From: an uncultured Colwellia sp. | GTDB taxonomy: Bacteria; Pseudomonadota; Gammaproteobacteria; Enterobacterales; Alteromonadaceae | DNA: 39,631 nucleotides | Assembly: GCA_913061475.1 (NCBI GenBank) | Contig: CAJXUN010000042.1 | Coordinates: forward strand, 1-39,631 | Reading direction: 5' to 3' | Part shown: positions 29,949 to 38,645 of the stretch, one piece after another | How positions within the stretch are numbered: position 1 is the stretch's first letter | Layout of the letters: each line of letters begins with the position of its first letter | The notes under the pieces: generated by a model | Database searches by the model: none | Told to the model about the DNA's origin: nothing | Seen by the model: the letters and a program-made list of their open reading frames with translations, nothing else | Position numbers and translations under genes: made by a program

Positions 29949-30313
29949 TTACCCTGCTTTTCATTTTGATTATCAGCTAGCTGTTCAACGTTTTCCGAGG
30001 GTTCAGTTGTTTTTCCAGCTGTTTGATATGGATTGTTTACCATTTCTGCGGCTTCTTTTAGCGACTTCACTGAGGCTGCAACTTCCGGCGACAAGTCTGT
30101 CATACCGGTTTGCTCGGCTTTCTTTAAATTTGCATGCAGCTCTTGAATGCGCAGTTCTTCGGTAAGTTCGTTTTTAACGCCCTCACTAAAACTGCGAATA
30201 CTACTTATCCAGTTACGCACGGTACGAATTGCTACGGGTAATCGTTCAGGTCCTAGCACTACTAAGCCAATAATAGCGATTAATAGTAGTTCCCAAAAGC
30301 CAATATCAAACAT
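29945..30313 (-). CDS. tatB: Sec-independent protein translocase subunit TatB
   Basis: 122 residues: one N-terminal transmembrane helix ([26 protein letters not shown], where the hinge ends in GPERLP as is diagnostic for TatB), an amphipathic helix, and a polar, likely disordered tail. TatB binds TatC in the signal-peptide receptor complex. The start overlaps the tatA stop as TAATG and its stop overlaps tatC, so tatABC is one tightly packed operon. Confidence 0.97.
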   Translation of the reverse strand: MFDIGFWELLLIAIIGLVVLGPERLPVAIRTVRNWISSIRSFSEGVKNELTEELRIQELHANLKKAEQTGMTDLSPEVAASVKSLKEAAEMVNNPYQTAGKTTEPSENVEQLADNQNEKQGK

Positions 30314-30549
30314 TAGGCTTGATCTTTTTCTTTTTCAGCAACTTTACTTTGCTCTACGGATTTATCCGCTAGACTATCATCATTGGCCAAATCTGCTTCC
30401 TTTTTTGCTGTTTCATCTGTTACAGCACTTTTAAAACCTTTTACCGCCGATCCCAGATCAGAGCCCAAATTGCGTAATTTCTTAGTACCAAATAACAATA
30501 CGATAATCACCGCGACAATTAATAATTGCCAAATACCTATACCGCCCAT
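30313..30549 (-). CDS. tatA: Sec-independent protein translocase subunit TatA
   Basis: 78 residues: a short transmembrane helix ([16 protein letters not shown]), the [14 protein letters not shown] hinge and amphipathic helix diagnostic for TatA, and an acidic/charged tail. TatA oligomerises to form the passage for folded proteins. A strong AGGGGAT ribosome site precedes the ATG. It is first in the tatABC(D) operon, whose promoter must lie in the roughly 100 bases shared with the divergent unknown gene. Confidence 0.97.
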   Translation of the reverse strand: MGGIGIWQLLIVAVIIVLLFGTKKLRNLGSDLGSAVKGFKSAVTDETAKKEADLANDDSLADKSVEQSKVAEKEKDQA

Positions 30550-30649
30550 AAAAATCCCCTATAATTTAATTGATTTCATTATAAAGTTTATAGAAAAAAA
30601 ATCACCAACTGATATGCTAAATAATGAGGTAAAACAAATTTTGATAAAA

Positions 30650-31621
30650 ATGTATTGTAAAAATAAGGTTTATTGGCGTTTTTGCCTAGTGTTAATTTAC
30701 TTTGCATTTGCAAACTCAGCACAAGCGAACACTTCGGAAAAAGAAAAGCAGCTAGTTGAGAAAAAAAATGATCACTGGATGCAAGGATTGCATGAAACGG
30801 TTTCCGATTCTGTTTATCAATCTGCGCAATGGTTTGATAGTTTTTTTATCGCAAATGATAGTGAACAGCAAAACCCAAAAACAACCGCAAAAATTCGCTT
30901 TGCCTGGTTGCCAAAAAGTCGTGATTGGAGTGAAGTTAAGGTTCGCTTTCGAGTGCGGGTAAAACTACCGCACTTTCAAGATAAGCTCAGTATTGTATTA
31001 TCTGACGAAAGTGATGAAGAGTTAAATAATTTGCCGTTAGAATCTGCTAATGCAAATTCAAGCACAGCAGATGATAAGTTTTCTTTAGCGCTCAATTACA
31101 CTCAGGACAAAACTGATGAACGCTTAATGAATTATCGCTTAGGCATTTCGGGTGGTGATATCTTTGTTCGAGCAAAACATAAACGTCGTTTCGATATCAG
31201 TGACAAGCAAAGCTTCTTATTTGAGCCATCAACTTATTACTACCTTGATGACGGCTTAGGAGCAAAACTACTACTTGAGTATGATTATCAATTAAGTGAT
31301 AAATCACAATTTCGTATTAATTATAGTGTTCGAGGCTCTGCAGATTTTAGTGGTATCCGCTGGAAACACGGTTTTTATAAGCTAGATCAAATAAATGAAA
31401 CTAGTGCATCCGCTTTAAGCTTTCAAGTTGAGGGCGAACGTAACGGTGAGCGTGGCTTTTTGATTGATAAATACACCTTAGGTTACCGCTATCGCTTCAA
31501 TGCTTTACGTGAATGGCTATTTTTTGAAATAGAGCCTTTTCTAGAGTTTCCTGAACAAGAAAATTACAGTACCACACCCGGCATCGCCTTACGTGTTGAA
31601 GGTTTTTTTCACAAAGGTTAA
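30650..31621 (+). CDS. Unknown exported beta-strand-rich protein
   Basis: I do not recognise this protein. From the ATG at 30650 it has 323 residues, with a signal peptide (hydrophobic FCLVLIYFAF, then SAQA, cleavage near residue 26). After a helical stretch (about 30-70) most of the protein is alternating polar/hydrophobic strands rich in Tyr, Phe and Arg, for example WSEVKVRFRVRVKL and LGAKLLLEYDYQLSDKSQF, ending with RVEGFFHKG. This suggests an outer-membrane beta-barrel or a secreted beta domain (inference). Other starts are possible: ATG at 30614, or TTG at 30641 which has GAGG about 11 bases upstream. The frame stays open back into tatA, which is a shadow. It is divergent from tatA and convergent with the GAF-GGDEF-EAL gene. 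Confidence 0.72.
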   Translation: MYCKNKVYWRFCLVLIYFAFANSAQANTSEKEKQLVEKKNDHWMQGLHETVSDSVYQSAQWFDSFFIANDSEQQNPKTTAKIRFAWLPKSRDWSEVKVRFRVRVKLPHFQDKLSIVLSDESDEELNNLPLESANANSSTADDKFSLALNYTQDKTDERLMNYRLGISGGDIFVRAKHKRRFDISDKQSFLFEPSTYYYLDDGLGAKLLLEYDYQLSDKSQFRINYSVRGSADFSGIRWKHGFYKLDQINETSASALSFQVEGERNGERGFLIDKYTLGYRYRFNALREWLFFEIEPFLEFPEQENYSTTPGIALRVEGFFHKG

Positions 31622-31644
31622 TCGAGCATTTGATTATGCTCGAT
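31621..31644. terminator. Hairpin spanning the ends of two convergent genes
   Basis: ATCGAGCAT (31621-31629) and ATGCTCGAT (31636-31644) form a perfect 9-bp stem with a 6-base loop. It starts at the last base of the plus-strand stop codon and covers the last codons and stop of the minus-strand gene. T richness after it is weak on both strands, so it is a possible bidirectional terminator rather than a certain one. Confidence 0.45.
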
Positions 31645-34252
31645 ACATTTGTATCACCTTGTCTTCGGCCTTAACTTTCTCCATTTTCCCTGGCCGACTA
31701 ATATGATATCCCTGACCAAATTCACAGCCAACATTTTGTAGCATCTTGAGCATAGCTTCAGACTCAATACCTTCAGCAACTAATCGATAACCAAAGTTTG
31801 TGCCTAATTCATGCAGGGCTTTAACTAAAGATAAGTTTTTCTCATTGTGGTTTAACGTACGAATAAAACTGCGGTCGAGTTTAATAAACTCAAACGGGTA
31901 ATTATGTAAAAAGTTGAAAGATGATAAGCCTGCACCGTAATCGTCTAAAGCCAACTTAACGCCAAACTCCTTCAATTTTCGTAAGCCTTTTAACGCTAAC
32001 TCTGTGTGTCGAGCAAATGCAGACTCGTTAAACTCTAAAATCAATCGCTCAGGTTCAATGGTATTTATACTAATTAATTCCATCAATTTTGCTAATTGAT
32101 TAGCTTGCGTTAAATGTCGGCCTGACAAGTTAACACCAATATAGGTGTGCTTATATTCCGTTGACTGTTTCCATAATTTCAACTGCAAGCAAACTTCTTC
32201 GATCACCCAAGTTTCAATGTCTAAAATCATGCCAGTTTCCTCTGCCATAAACAGAAACTCGCTCGGCGTCAGCAAACCTTTCGTTGGATGCTGCCAACGT
32301 AACAATACTTCGAATCCAATTGCTTTTGTTGAGGTTAAGTCTGAAATCTGCTGATAATGCAATTCGAATTGCTTACTCTTAATGGCTTGTCTTAACTCTT
32401 GTTCAAGGGTCATGCTCGCGATAAGTTGTTCACGCATACTATCATCAAAGAAAACGTATCGACCACGTCCTAAACTTTTTGCTTGATACATAGCGGCATC
32501 GGCATCACGTAGTATTTCATTGGCGTCTTTATAACTAACACGGCTTTGTGCGATGCCAATACTGGCATTTGAATACAAGGTGTGACCATCAAGTTCAAAA
32601 GGTTGTGCGATGGAACTAATAATCCGTGATGCGATTTCTTCTACATCTTCAAGTGATTGTAATGAATCTAATAATACTACAAATTCATCACCACCTAACC
32701 GAGCTAAAATGTCATTATCGCGGACACAAACTCGCAAACGATTAGAGATTTCAATTAAAAATTGATCACCTGCATGATGCCCTAAAGTGTCATTGATCAT
32801 TTTAAAGCGGTCTAAATCAATAAATAAAACCGCGAATCTTTGGTTTGGGTGGCGTTTTAAGTGCCTAATAGAATAGCTTAAACGGTCTGAAAACATTGCC
32901 CGGTTGGGCAGTTGAGTTAACGCGTCATGATGAGCGTCATGATACAAACGCGCTTCCGCTTTTCTGCGTTCTTCAATTTGCATACGTAAATTCAAGTTCG
33001 TCGCTTGCAGTTCTTGTGTCCGTTTACTGATTATTTGTTCAAGCGCTTCATGACTTTGCAATGCTTGCTGTTGCACCTTCTGCCGTAATATTTCAATCGA
33101 AATATGGTGACTAACAAAACGCATAAGTTCGAGATCTTTACTATGGTAAGCATTTTCATCTTGATAATGCTGTATCGCGATGACCCCGAACACTTCACCT
33201 TGATCAGACAAAGGTGCTGCCAGCCAAGCCTTAGGTAATTCATGCTCAGGGTAATGTAGTGTGAAAGCACATTGTGTAACTTCGCCTTGTGACGCCAAAG
33301 TATACACCGTTCCATCACTTAACAGGATCGGTTTTTCTTTCGTTATCGCTAATTCAGATAAGCCGTTACTGAGCATTCTTGTTTCTGGCTGTGGTAGCTT
33401 TTCATCACAATGATAAGGAAATTCCAACTGACTTTTATCGTCGGATAATAACGCTATATAGAAATTTTTTGCTGGTAATAATTTGTTTATTTCGTGGTGT
33501 AACGCTTGGTAAAAATTTTCGATTGCTTGCGATTTTGCCATTAACTCTGAAATGTTAAGTAAAACTTGGTGGGCTTTAACCGCCTGCTGTCTTTCAACAA
33601 TTTCGCGTTGCAATTGTTGATTTGTTTGCGTCAGCTTCAGTGTTCTCTGTCGAATGCTCGACTCTAATAATTCTCGACTGCGCACTCTATCTATTGCAGT
33701 CACCAAGTGTTCGGCAATAAACTCTAATATTTGGCAGTCTCGTTCGGAAAAGTACAATTTTTCATCATAACTTTGTAAAGCAATAACACCAATAACTTGC
33801 TTGCCGCGCTTTAATGGCACGCCAAGCCAATCTACACATACTGAGCCATAGAGAACAATTTCATCCGCTTTAGCAAGCGCCATTCTTTCTTTGGCTGAGC
33901 AATGTAAGGGCTGCTGACGTAATAACACTAAACCGGTAAGGCTTTTGCGCCAATTAGCTAGATCAACATGCTCTCGCAAGCGCATTTCCACAGGGTTATG
34001 ACAATAGGTTAACTGTAATTTTTCAGATGGATTTAGTAGTGCTATATGGAAGCTATCAGTAACCAGTAACGTTTTAATCACTGATTCAAGCGCATGATAA
34101 AACGCATCCATATCCGTTACTGAGCTGGCTAATTCAGACAGCTGCAATAAACCCGATTGCATGGTTTTAAGTTGTCGATACTTTTTAAGTAGCGATTTTA
34201 ATTTAGGAAGTTGGCGTATCGCATGAATATCTTCCTTCGCCCTCGACTCCAT
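31634..34252 (-). CDS. GAF-GAF-GGDEF-EAL c-di-GMP signalling protein
   Basis: An 872-residue cytoplasmic protein with no membrane segment. Order: N-terminal coiled coil (1-40), GAF domain 1 (about 45-190), coiled coil (200-230), GAF domain 2 (about 240-390), coiled coil (395-435), GGDEF (about 440-605) and EAL (about 615-860). The GGDEF signature is canonical (RLGGDEF, 520-524) with an RxxD inhibitory site RDND (511-514). In the EAL domain the name motif is EVL (648-650), but the other catalytic residues are present: Asn708, Asp770/Asp771 in LALDDYGAGLSSF, Lys791, Glu828 and Gln847. Both cyclase and phosphodiesterase activities are therefore possible. GAF ligands are unknown. It lies downstream of rpoH on the same strand, after a terminator, so it should have its own promoter. 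Confidence 0.93.
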   Translation of the reverse strand: MESRAKEDIHAIRQLPKLKSLLKKYRQLKTMQSGLLQLSELASSVTDMDAFYHALESVIKTLLVTDSFHIALLNPSEKLQLTYCHNPVEMRLREHVDLANWRKSLTGLVLLRQQPLHCSAKERMALAKADEIVLYGSVCVDWLGVPLKRGKQVIGVIALQSYDEKLYFSERDCQILEFIAEHLVTAIDRVRSRELLESSIRQRTLKLTQTNQQLQREIVERQQAVKAHQVLLNISELMAKSQAIENFYQALHHEINKLLPAKNFYIALLSDDKSQLEFPYHCDEKLPQPETRMLSNGLSELAITKEKPILLSDGTVYTLASQGEVTQCAFTLHYPEHELPKAWLAAPLSDQGEVFGVIAIQHYQDENAYHSKDLELMRFVSHHISIEILRQKVQQQALQSHEALEQIISKRTQELQATNLNLRMQIEERRKAEARLYHDAHHDALTQLPNRAMFSDRLSYSIRHLKRHPNQRFAVLFIDLDRFKMINDTLGHHAGDQFLIEISNRLRVCVRDNDILARLGGDEFVVLLDSLQSLEDVEEIASRIISSIAQPFELDGHTLYSNASIGIAQSRVSYKDANEILRDADAAMYQAKSLGRGRYVFFDDSMREQLIASMTLEQELRQAIKSKQFELHYQQISDLTSTKAIGFEVLLRWQHPTKGLLTPSEFLFMAEETGMILDIETWVIEEVCLQLKLWKQSTEYKHTYIGVNLSGRHLTQANQLAKLMELISINTIEPERLILEFNESAFARHTELALKGLRKLKEFGVKLALDDYGAGLSSFNFLHNYPFEFIKLDRSFIRTLNHNEKNLSLVKALHELGTNFGYRLVAEGIESEAMLKMLQNVGCEFGQGYHISRPGKMEKVKAEDKVIQMYRA

Positions 34253-34520
34253 GGTGGAAATTCCATTTATTATTAGTATTATTTTTGTACGGCTAGTCTA
34301 ACAAAATAAAATTATTTGGCTAGACCCTGATACAACTAATTAAGCCCATTAATTATATAGGTGTATTTTTAGCTCAATATTAACCGTAATAAAAGCGACA
34401 ACGTCAGCCTAACAGATTAAAAAACTAATAAATTAAGTTATGTTATTTGAAATAATATTTATAAATTTCTATTAGTGTGGCTGATATAAAGCAGTTAATA
34501 AACAACATCTTTTGCTTATA
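34253..34520. other. AT-rich intergenic region upstream of the GAF-GGDEF-EAL gene
   Basis: With the following terminator this makes up about 300 bases without a gene. It must hold the promoter of the GAF-GGDEF-EAL gene on the minus strand. Two similar octamers, GGCTAGTC and GGCTAGAC, occur about 25 bases apart near 34290-34325; no known operator is recognised. Confidence 0.35.
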
Positions 34521-34544
34521 AAAAAACCGGCAAAAGCCGGTTTT
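34521..34544 (-). terminator. Rho-independent terminator of rpoH
   Basis: AAAACCGGC (34523-34531) and GCCGGTTTT (34536-34544) form a 9-bp stem with an AAAA loop, followed by T on the minus strand, 17 bases after the rpoH stop. Confidence 0.88.
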
Positions 34545-34560
34545 AAAAAATATTTAACGG

Positions 34561-35424
34561 TTATGCAGCCATTGCACCTTTTAATTTTGATAAGGCATTT
34601 TTTTCTAGCTGTCGAACACGTTCAGCTGAGATCTCATACTTATTTGCTAACTCTTGTAAAGTTGACTTTTCGTCATGTAACCAGCGAGTACGTATAATAT
34701 CTTGGCTACGCTCATCAAGACTAACTAAAGCATTGCTCAATCTCTTATTAGCATGTTGCTCCCAATTTGAATCTTCTACTTCAGTAGCCAAATCGGATTG
34801 TTTATCTTCCAAGTATTGTGCAGGAGAATAAGTACTGGCACTGGCATTATCATCATCATCGGTTGATAACTCAAAAGCTTGATCTTGGTTACTCATACGA
34901 GATTCCATTTCCAGTACATCTTTAGTACTAACACCTAATGTTTCAGCAACATTGTTAACTTCATCATTGCTAAACCAACCTAAACGCTTTTTATTTTTTC
35001 GTAGGTTAAAAAACAATTTACGCTGTGCTTTAGTTGTAGCAACTTTAACAATACGCCAATTTTTTAGCACAAATTCATGAATTTCAGCTTTGATCCAATG
35101 CACAGCAAATGAAACTAAGCGAACACCCACTTCAGGATTAAAACGTTTCACGGCTTTCATCAAGCCTACGTTACCTTCTTGGATCAAATCGGCTTGCGGT
35201 AAACCATACCCAGCATAACCTTTAGCAACATGGATAACAAAACGAAGGTGCGACATAATTAATTCTTGTGCCGCTTTTAAATCATTTTCAGAATATAAAC
35301 GAGTTGCTAACTCATGCTCCTTTTCAGCAGTTAGCATTGGAATGCTATACGCCGATTGCACGTATGCTTCAATGCTGCCACTATGTGGAACAGTTAACGC
35401 CATTGATTGCATTGATTCACTCAT
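34561..35424 (-). CDS. rpoH: RNA polymerase sigma-32 factor RpoH
   Basis: Heat-shock sigma factor of 287 residues. Seen: region 1.2/2 with [38 protein letters not shown], region 2.4, and the RpoH box QRKLFFNLR (134-142), which distinguishes sigma-32 from other group 3 sigma factors and is involved in core binding and FtsH/DnaK control. Region 4 ends in the helix-turn-helix ([24 protein letters not shown]). A strong GAGGAG ribosome site stands before the ATG. In E. coli rpoH follows ftsYEX directly; here a divergent EAL-HDOD gene is inserted between rpoH and ftsX. Confidence 0.97.
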   Translation of the reverse strand: MSESMQSMALTVPHSGSIEAYVQSAYSIPMLTAEKEHELATRLYSENDLKAAQELIMSHLRFVIHVAKGYAGYGLPQADLIQEGNVGLMKAVKRFNPEVGVRLVSFAVHWIKAEIHEFVLKNWRIVKVATTKAQRKLFFNLRKNKKRLGWFSNDEVNNVAETLGVSTKDVLEMESRMSNQDQAFELSTDDDDNASASTYSPAQYLEDKQSDLATEVEDSNWEQHANKRLSNALVSLDERSQDIIRTRWLHDEKSTLQELANKYEISAERVRQLEKNALSKLKGAMAA

Positions 35425-35744
35425 TTAATAACTCCTCTATCTAATCTAGCTCGTGATAATAACATAATTTACCCGCTACCACGACTTTATAGGCCAACAT
35501 TAGCGTAGAAGACAGGGGGAAACAACACCCTGTTTCGATTTTTAGATGAATAATTTGTTAAATTTTGTCACTAACTTTAAAATTTTCTTAAATTACATAA
35601 TGATGGCAAAACCAAACAAAGTGAAACTGATACTCATTTGTTGCGATCTCCTACTAGCACTATTGTAAAATTTACCTATACCTTATATAACTATTAAAAC
35701 AGATTAAAAAATCTGTTTTATAGAAGACACTGATTTGAGGTACT
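35425..35744. promoter_or_regulatory. Divergent promoter region of rpoH and the EAL-HDOD gene
   Basis: About 320 bases with two hairpins. ACAGGG (35512-35517) pairs with CCCTGT (35528-35533), roughly 90 bases before the rpoH start. A perfect 10-bp inverted repeat, TAAAACAGAT (35695-35704) and ATCTGTTTTA (35711-35720), ends 24 bases before the EAL-HDOD start. Promoters for both genes must be here but I cannot assign -35/-10 boxes or a sigma factor with confidence. No thermosensor structure for rpoH could be judged by eye. Confidence 0.5.
35695..35720. repeat. Perfect 10-bp palindrome before the EAL-HDOD gene
   Basis: TAAAACAGAT and ATCTGTTTTA flank a 6-base TAAAAA spacer. The site ends just upstream of the GAGG ribosome site (35737-35740). 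No T run follows, so an operator or leader hairpin is more likely than a terminator. Confidence 0.55.
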
Positions 35745-36965
35745 ATGTATTCATTTATTGCCCGCCAACCGATATTAGATCTAAATAAAAATGTAGTTGC
35801 ATACGAACTGCTGTTTAGAAACGGTGAAAGTAATTGCTTTCCAAACATAGATCCTGACCAAGCTACCTCGAATATATTAAGCAATAATCACCTCACATTA
35901 GGTGTCGAAAATATTACCAACAATTTACCGGCCTATATTAATTTTCATTCCAATGCCTTGATTAATAATTTTCCAAGCTTTTTAGATCCCAATGAAGTGG
36001 TTATTGAGATATTAGAAGATGTTCCTGCTACAGATGCCCTATTAGCAGCATGTAAGCTGTTATCTGAAAAGGGGTATATACTTGCTTTAGATGACCATGA
36101 TTTTGATCCGAAATGGCAACGGTTTTTTCCCTATATTAGCCTAATAAAAATTGATATATTGCAGCATTCTATGCTCAACATCAGTAAATTCATTCGTGCA
36201 AACGACAACTCAAAAATGACGTTACTTGCTGAAAAAGTCGAAACAGAACAACAGTTTGAGCAAGTAAAACTATTAGGATTCACACTATTTCAAGGATATT
36301 TTTTTGCAAGACCAGAAATGCTTAAACAAAAAAAAATTACCAGTACTAAACAGAATATTTTAGAATTAATCGGCCATGCTAGCAGTGAAAAATTAGATTT
36401 TAACACTATGGGGGAAATATTTAGCTCAGACCCTGGTTTAACTTATAAACTATTGCGTTTTATTAACAACCCTTGTTACGGCAGAAGCCAAGAGATAACC
36501 TCCCTGAAGCATGCCTTAATATATATTGGTGATATAGAGCTGAAAAAGTTTATCGCTTTACTAGCCTTAGCGGATCTTAATCAGAACAAGCCCACTGAAA
36601 TTATTCGCTTGTCGTTAATTAGGGCTAAGTTTTGTGAACAAATATCGTTATTACAAAAAAATCAAGAAAACCCACCTAAAGCGTTTTTAACCGGCATATT
36701 ATCATTTATCGATGGTATTTTAGATCATGCGTTAGAAACAGTATTAGAAATGTTGCCAATCCATTCAGATATTAAGCAAGCATTGATCGCTAATAATAAC
36801 TATTTAGCAAATTATCTAAATTTAGCACGTAGTGTTGAGATGGGGGACTGGGGGAAAAGTGACGTTTTGATCCAGCAATTAGCGTTAACTCATGAACAAT
36901 GTTATACCGTACATACCTCAGCAATTACTTGGGCCGATGAAATGCTCAGTGTTGAACTGACTTAA
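35745..36965 (+). CDS. EAL-HDOD signalling protein (YuxH/CdgJ-like)
   Basis: 406 residues: an EAL-like domain (about 1-195) and an HDOD domain (about 200-400), the architecture of Vibrio CdgJ and YuxH-type proteins that affect motility and biofilm. The EAL domain is altered: ELL (21-23) replaces EAL, and the loop after Asp116/Asp117 reads DDHDFDPKWQ in place of DDFGxGxSS. Glu88, Lys135, Glu163 and Gln183 are at expected places. Catalysis is uncertain; c-di-GMP binding or weak phosphodiesterase activity are both possible. The HDOD part contains SSDPGLTYKLLRFINNPCYGRSQEITSLKHAL, typical of the family. GAGG lies six bases before the ATG. It sits between rpoH and ftsX, and its stop is three bases from the end of ftsX. 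Confidence 0.92.
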   Translation: MYSFIARQPILDLNKNVVAYELLFRNGESNCFPNIDPDQATSNILSNNHLTLGVENITNNLPAYINFHSNALINNFPSFLDPNEVVIEILEDVPATDALLAACKLLSEKGYILALDDHDFDPKWQRFFPYISLIKIDILQHSMLNISKFIRANDNSKMTLLAEKVETEQQFEQVKLLGFTLFQGYFFARPEMLKQKKITSTKQNILELIGHASSEKLDFNTMGEIFSSDPGLTYKLLRFINNPCYGRSQEITSLKHALIYIGDIELKKFIALLALADLNQNKPTEIIRLSLIRAKFCEQISLLQKNQENPPKAFLTGILSFIDGILDHALETVLEMLPIHSDIKQALIANNNYLANYLNLARSVEMGDWGKSDVLIQQLALTHEQCYTVHTSAITWADEMLSVELT

Positions 36966-36968
36966 GCG

Positions 36969-37943
36969 TTAATCTGCTGTTGGCTCAATCGCTCGAATAT
37001 GTTGACGTACGGAAATAAAACTGCCCAACAAACCTAAACCTATCGCCATCAATTGCAACATTATTAATTCATAAAATGACAAACCCAATAAAACAAATTG
37101 GCTTTGATAAAGGTCAGTTAATTGGCTTAATGCACCAGAAAGGTAGCTGGCTAAAATGGCAACACAGATACTCGCAACAAAGCCTCCAAGTACACCATAC
37201 CAAACACCCGCATATAAAAATGGTCGTTGAATAAAACTATCGGTAGCGCCGACCAATTTCATCACCGCAATAGCATCTTTTTGATTCAGTATGGCTAAAC
37301 GGATAGTGTTGCCTATGATCAATACCACAGACAAACACAACAACACGGCAATTCCTATAACAACATCTTCAATGAGCGCGGCCATCGCTTCTAAGCGAGT
37401 CAACCATTCTAAATCTAATTTACCTTGTTCAACGCCACGCTCCTGCTCTAATTTGAGCAATAATTCACGAGCTGCTTCCACTTGGCTAAAACGTTTTGTT
37501 GGTGTGACTAATAATGTTGCAGGTAATGGATTTTCATCTAAATACTCTAATGCTTGGCCAAATCCCGAGATCACTTTAAATTCAGTTAAGGCCTGATCAG
37601 CAGAAATATAAACCACGTTAGCAACTTCAGGATAGAGTTGAATGCGCTGTACTAAGTTTTGTGCAGCTTTGTCTGAGGTTGATAATTTCAAAAATAAGGT
37701 GATTTCAGAGGCCGAGTTCCATTGTTCAGTGATAGTTTGCGTGTTTTTAACAAAAAGATGCAACGTTGCCGGCAATGTTAAACTAATACCTAAAACCAAT
37801 ACCGTCATAACTGATGTGAAAGGCGTGCGCCATAAGTCACCTAAGCTGCCTATCGCTTGTTGTAAATGACGAATAACTCGTGCGGTAATTCGGCCAGTCC
37901 AACCAAGCTGATGGTTGCTTTGGCGAGTATAATTAGTTTGCAC
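36969..37943 (-). CDS. ftsX: Cell-division ABC-type membrane subunit FtsX
   Basis: A four-helix inner-membrane protein, 324 residues from the GTG at 37943. With FtsE it activates periplasmic peptidoglycan amidases through EnvC at the septum. Seen: first helix SVMTVLVLGISLTLPATLHLF, a periplasmic domain (about 70-190, with FGQALEYLDENPLPATLLV), and the later helices with the IAVMKLVGATDSFIQRPFLYAG segment characteristic of FtsX. The GTG is favoured because AGGT lies eight bases upstream and the overlap with ftsE is only 11 bases; ATGs at 37970 and 37982 would give 9-13 more residues. It is the last gene of ftsY-ftsE-ftsX. Confidence 0.94.
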   Translation of the reverse strand: MQTNYTRQSNHQLGWTGRITARVIRHLQQAIGSLGDLWRTPFTSVMTVLVLGISLTLPATLHLFVKNTQTITEQWNSASEITLFLKLSTSDKAAQNLVQRIQLYPEVANVVYISADQALTEFKVISGFGQALEYLDENPLPATLLVTPTKRFSQVEAARELLLKLEQERGVEQGKLDLEWLTRLEAMAALIEDVVIGIAVLLCLSVVLIIGNTIRLAILNQKDAIAVMKLVGATDSFIQRPFLYAGVWYGVLGGFVASICVAILASYLSGALSQLTDLYQSQFVLLGLSFYELIMLQLMAIGLGLLGSFISVRQHIRAIEPTAD

Positions 37944-38634
37944 TGAAATCACCTGCTGCTTGTAAACCATCAACAATACCATCGGTGATCATATGACCTT
38001 GCTTTAAAGTCAGCGTACGATATTTCATCCGCGCAATAAGCCCTAAATCATGAGTGGCGATTAGAACACTGATGCCCATATCATTAAATTCTTCAAATAA
38101 ACGAATAATCTCTAACGATAATTTAGGATCTAAGTTCCCCGTAGGCTCATCAGCTAATAATATCGGTGGTTTGTTAACGATCGCCCGCGCGATACCAACT
38201 CTTTGTTGCTCTCCGCCCGAAAGCATATTAGGAAAGCATTTTATTTTGCTCGACAAATGAACTTTATCAAGTGCCGCTTCAACCCGTTTACGCGTTTCTT
38301 TGTGGCTATAACCCTCAATAATCAAAGGTAATGCAACGTTATCAAAGACAGTACGATCCGATAATAAATTATGATTCTGAAATATCATACCAATACCGCG
38401 GCGCACATAAGGTATCTGTTGATACTTAATGGTAGATAATTCAGTACCATTAATTTCAATACTACCAACGCTAGGCTTTTCCATCATACTCATTAATTTC
38501 AGTAAGGTACTCTTACCTGCACCAGAATGACCGGTTAAAAACGCCATTTCGCCTGGAGCAATAGTAAAGCTCACCTGCTTAAGTGCTAAAAACCCACCGG
38601 AGTATGTTTTGCTAACGTTGTTAAATCGGATCAT
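37933..38634 (-). CDS. ftsE: Cell-division ATP-binding protein FtsE
   Basis: ABC-type ATPase of 233 residues that drives FtsX. Walker A GHSGAGKST (35-43), Q-loop FQNHNLL (85-91), signature LSGGEQQRVGIARA (138-151), Walker B ILLADEPTGNLD (158-169) and the switch His in ATHD. It starts 11 bases after ftsY and overlaps ftsX, the standard ftsYEX operon order. Confidence 0.97.
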   Translation of the reverse strand: MIRFNNVSKTYSGGFLALKQVSFTIAPGEMAFLTGHSGAGKSTLLKLMSMMEKPSVGSIEINGTELSTIKYQQIPYVRRGIGMIFQNHNLLSDRTVFDNVALPLIIEGYSHKETRKRVEAALDKVHLSSKIKCFPNMLSGGEQQRVGIARAIVNKPPILLADEPTGNLDPKLSLEIIRLFEEFNDMGISVLIATHDLGLIARMKYRTLTLKQGHMITDGIVDGLQAAGDFSAN

Positions 38635-38645
38635 AAGCCGTCTTA

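Noticed and set aside
30383-30613. Upstream extension of the unknown exported protein into tatA
   Set aside because: The extension is antisense to tatA and puts the signal peptide far inside the protein; later starts make a normal signal peptide.
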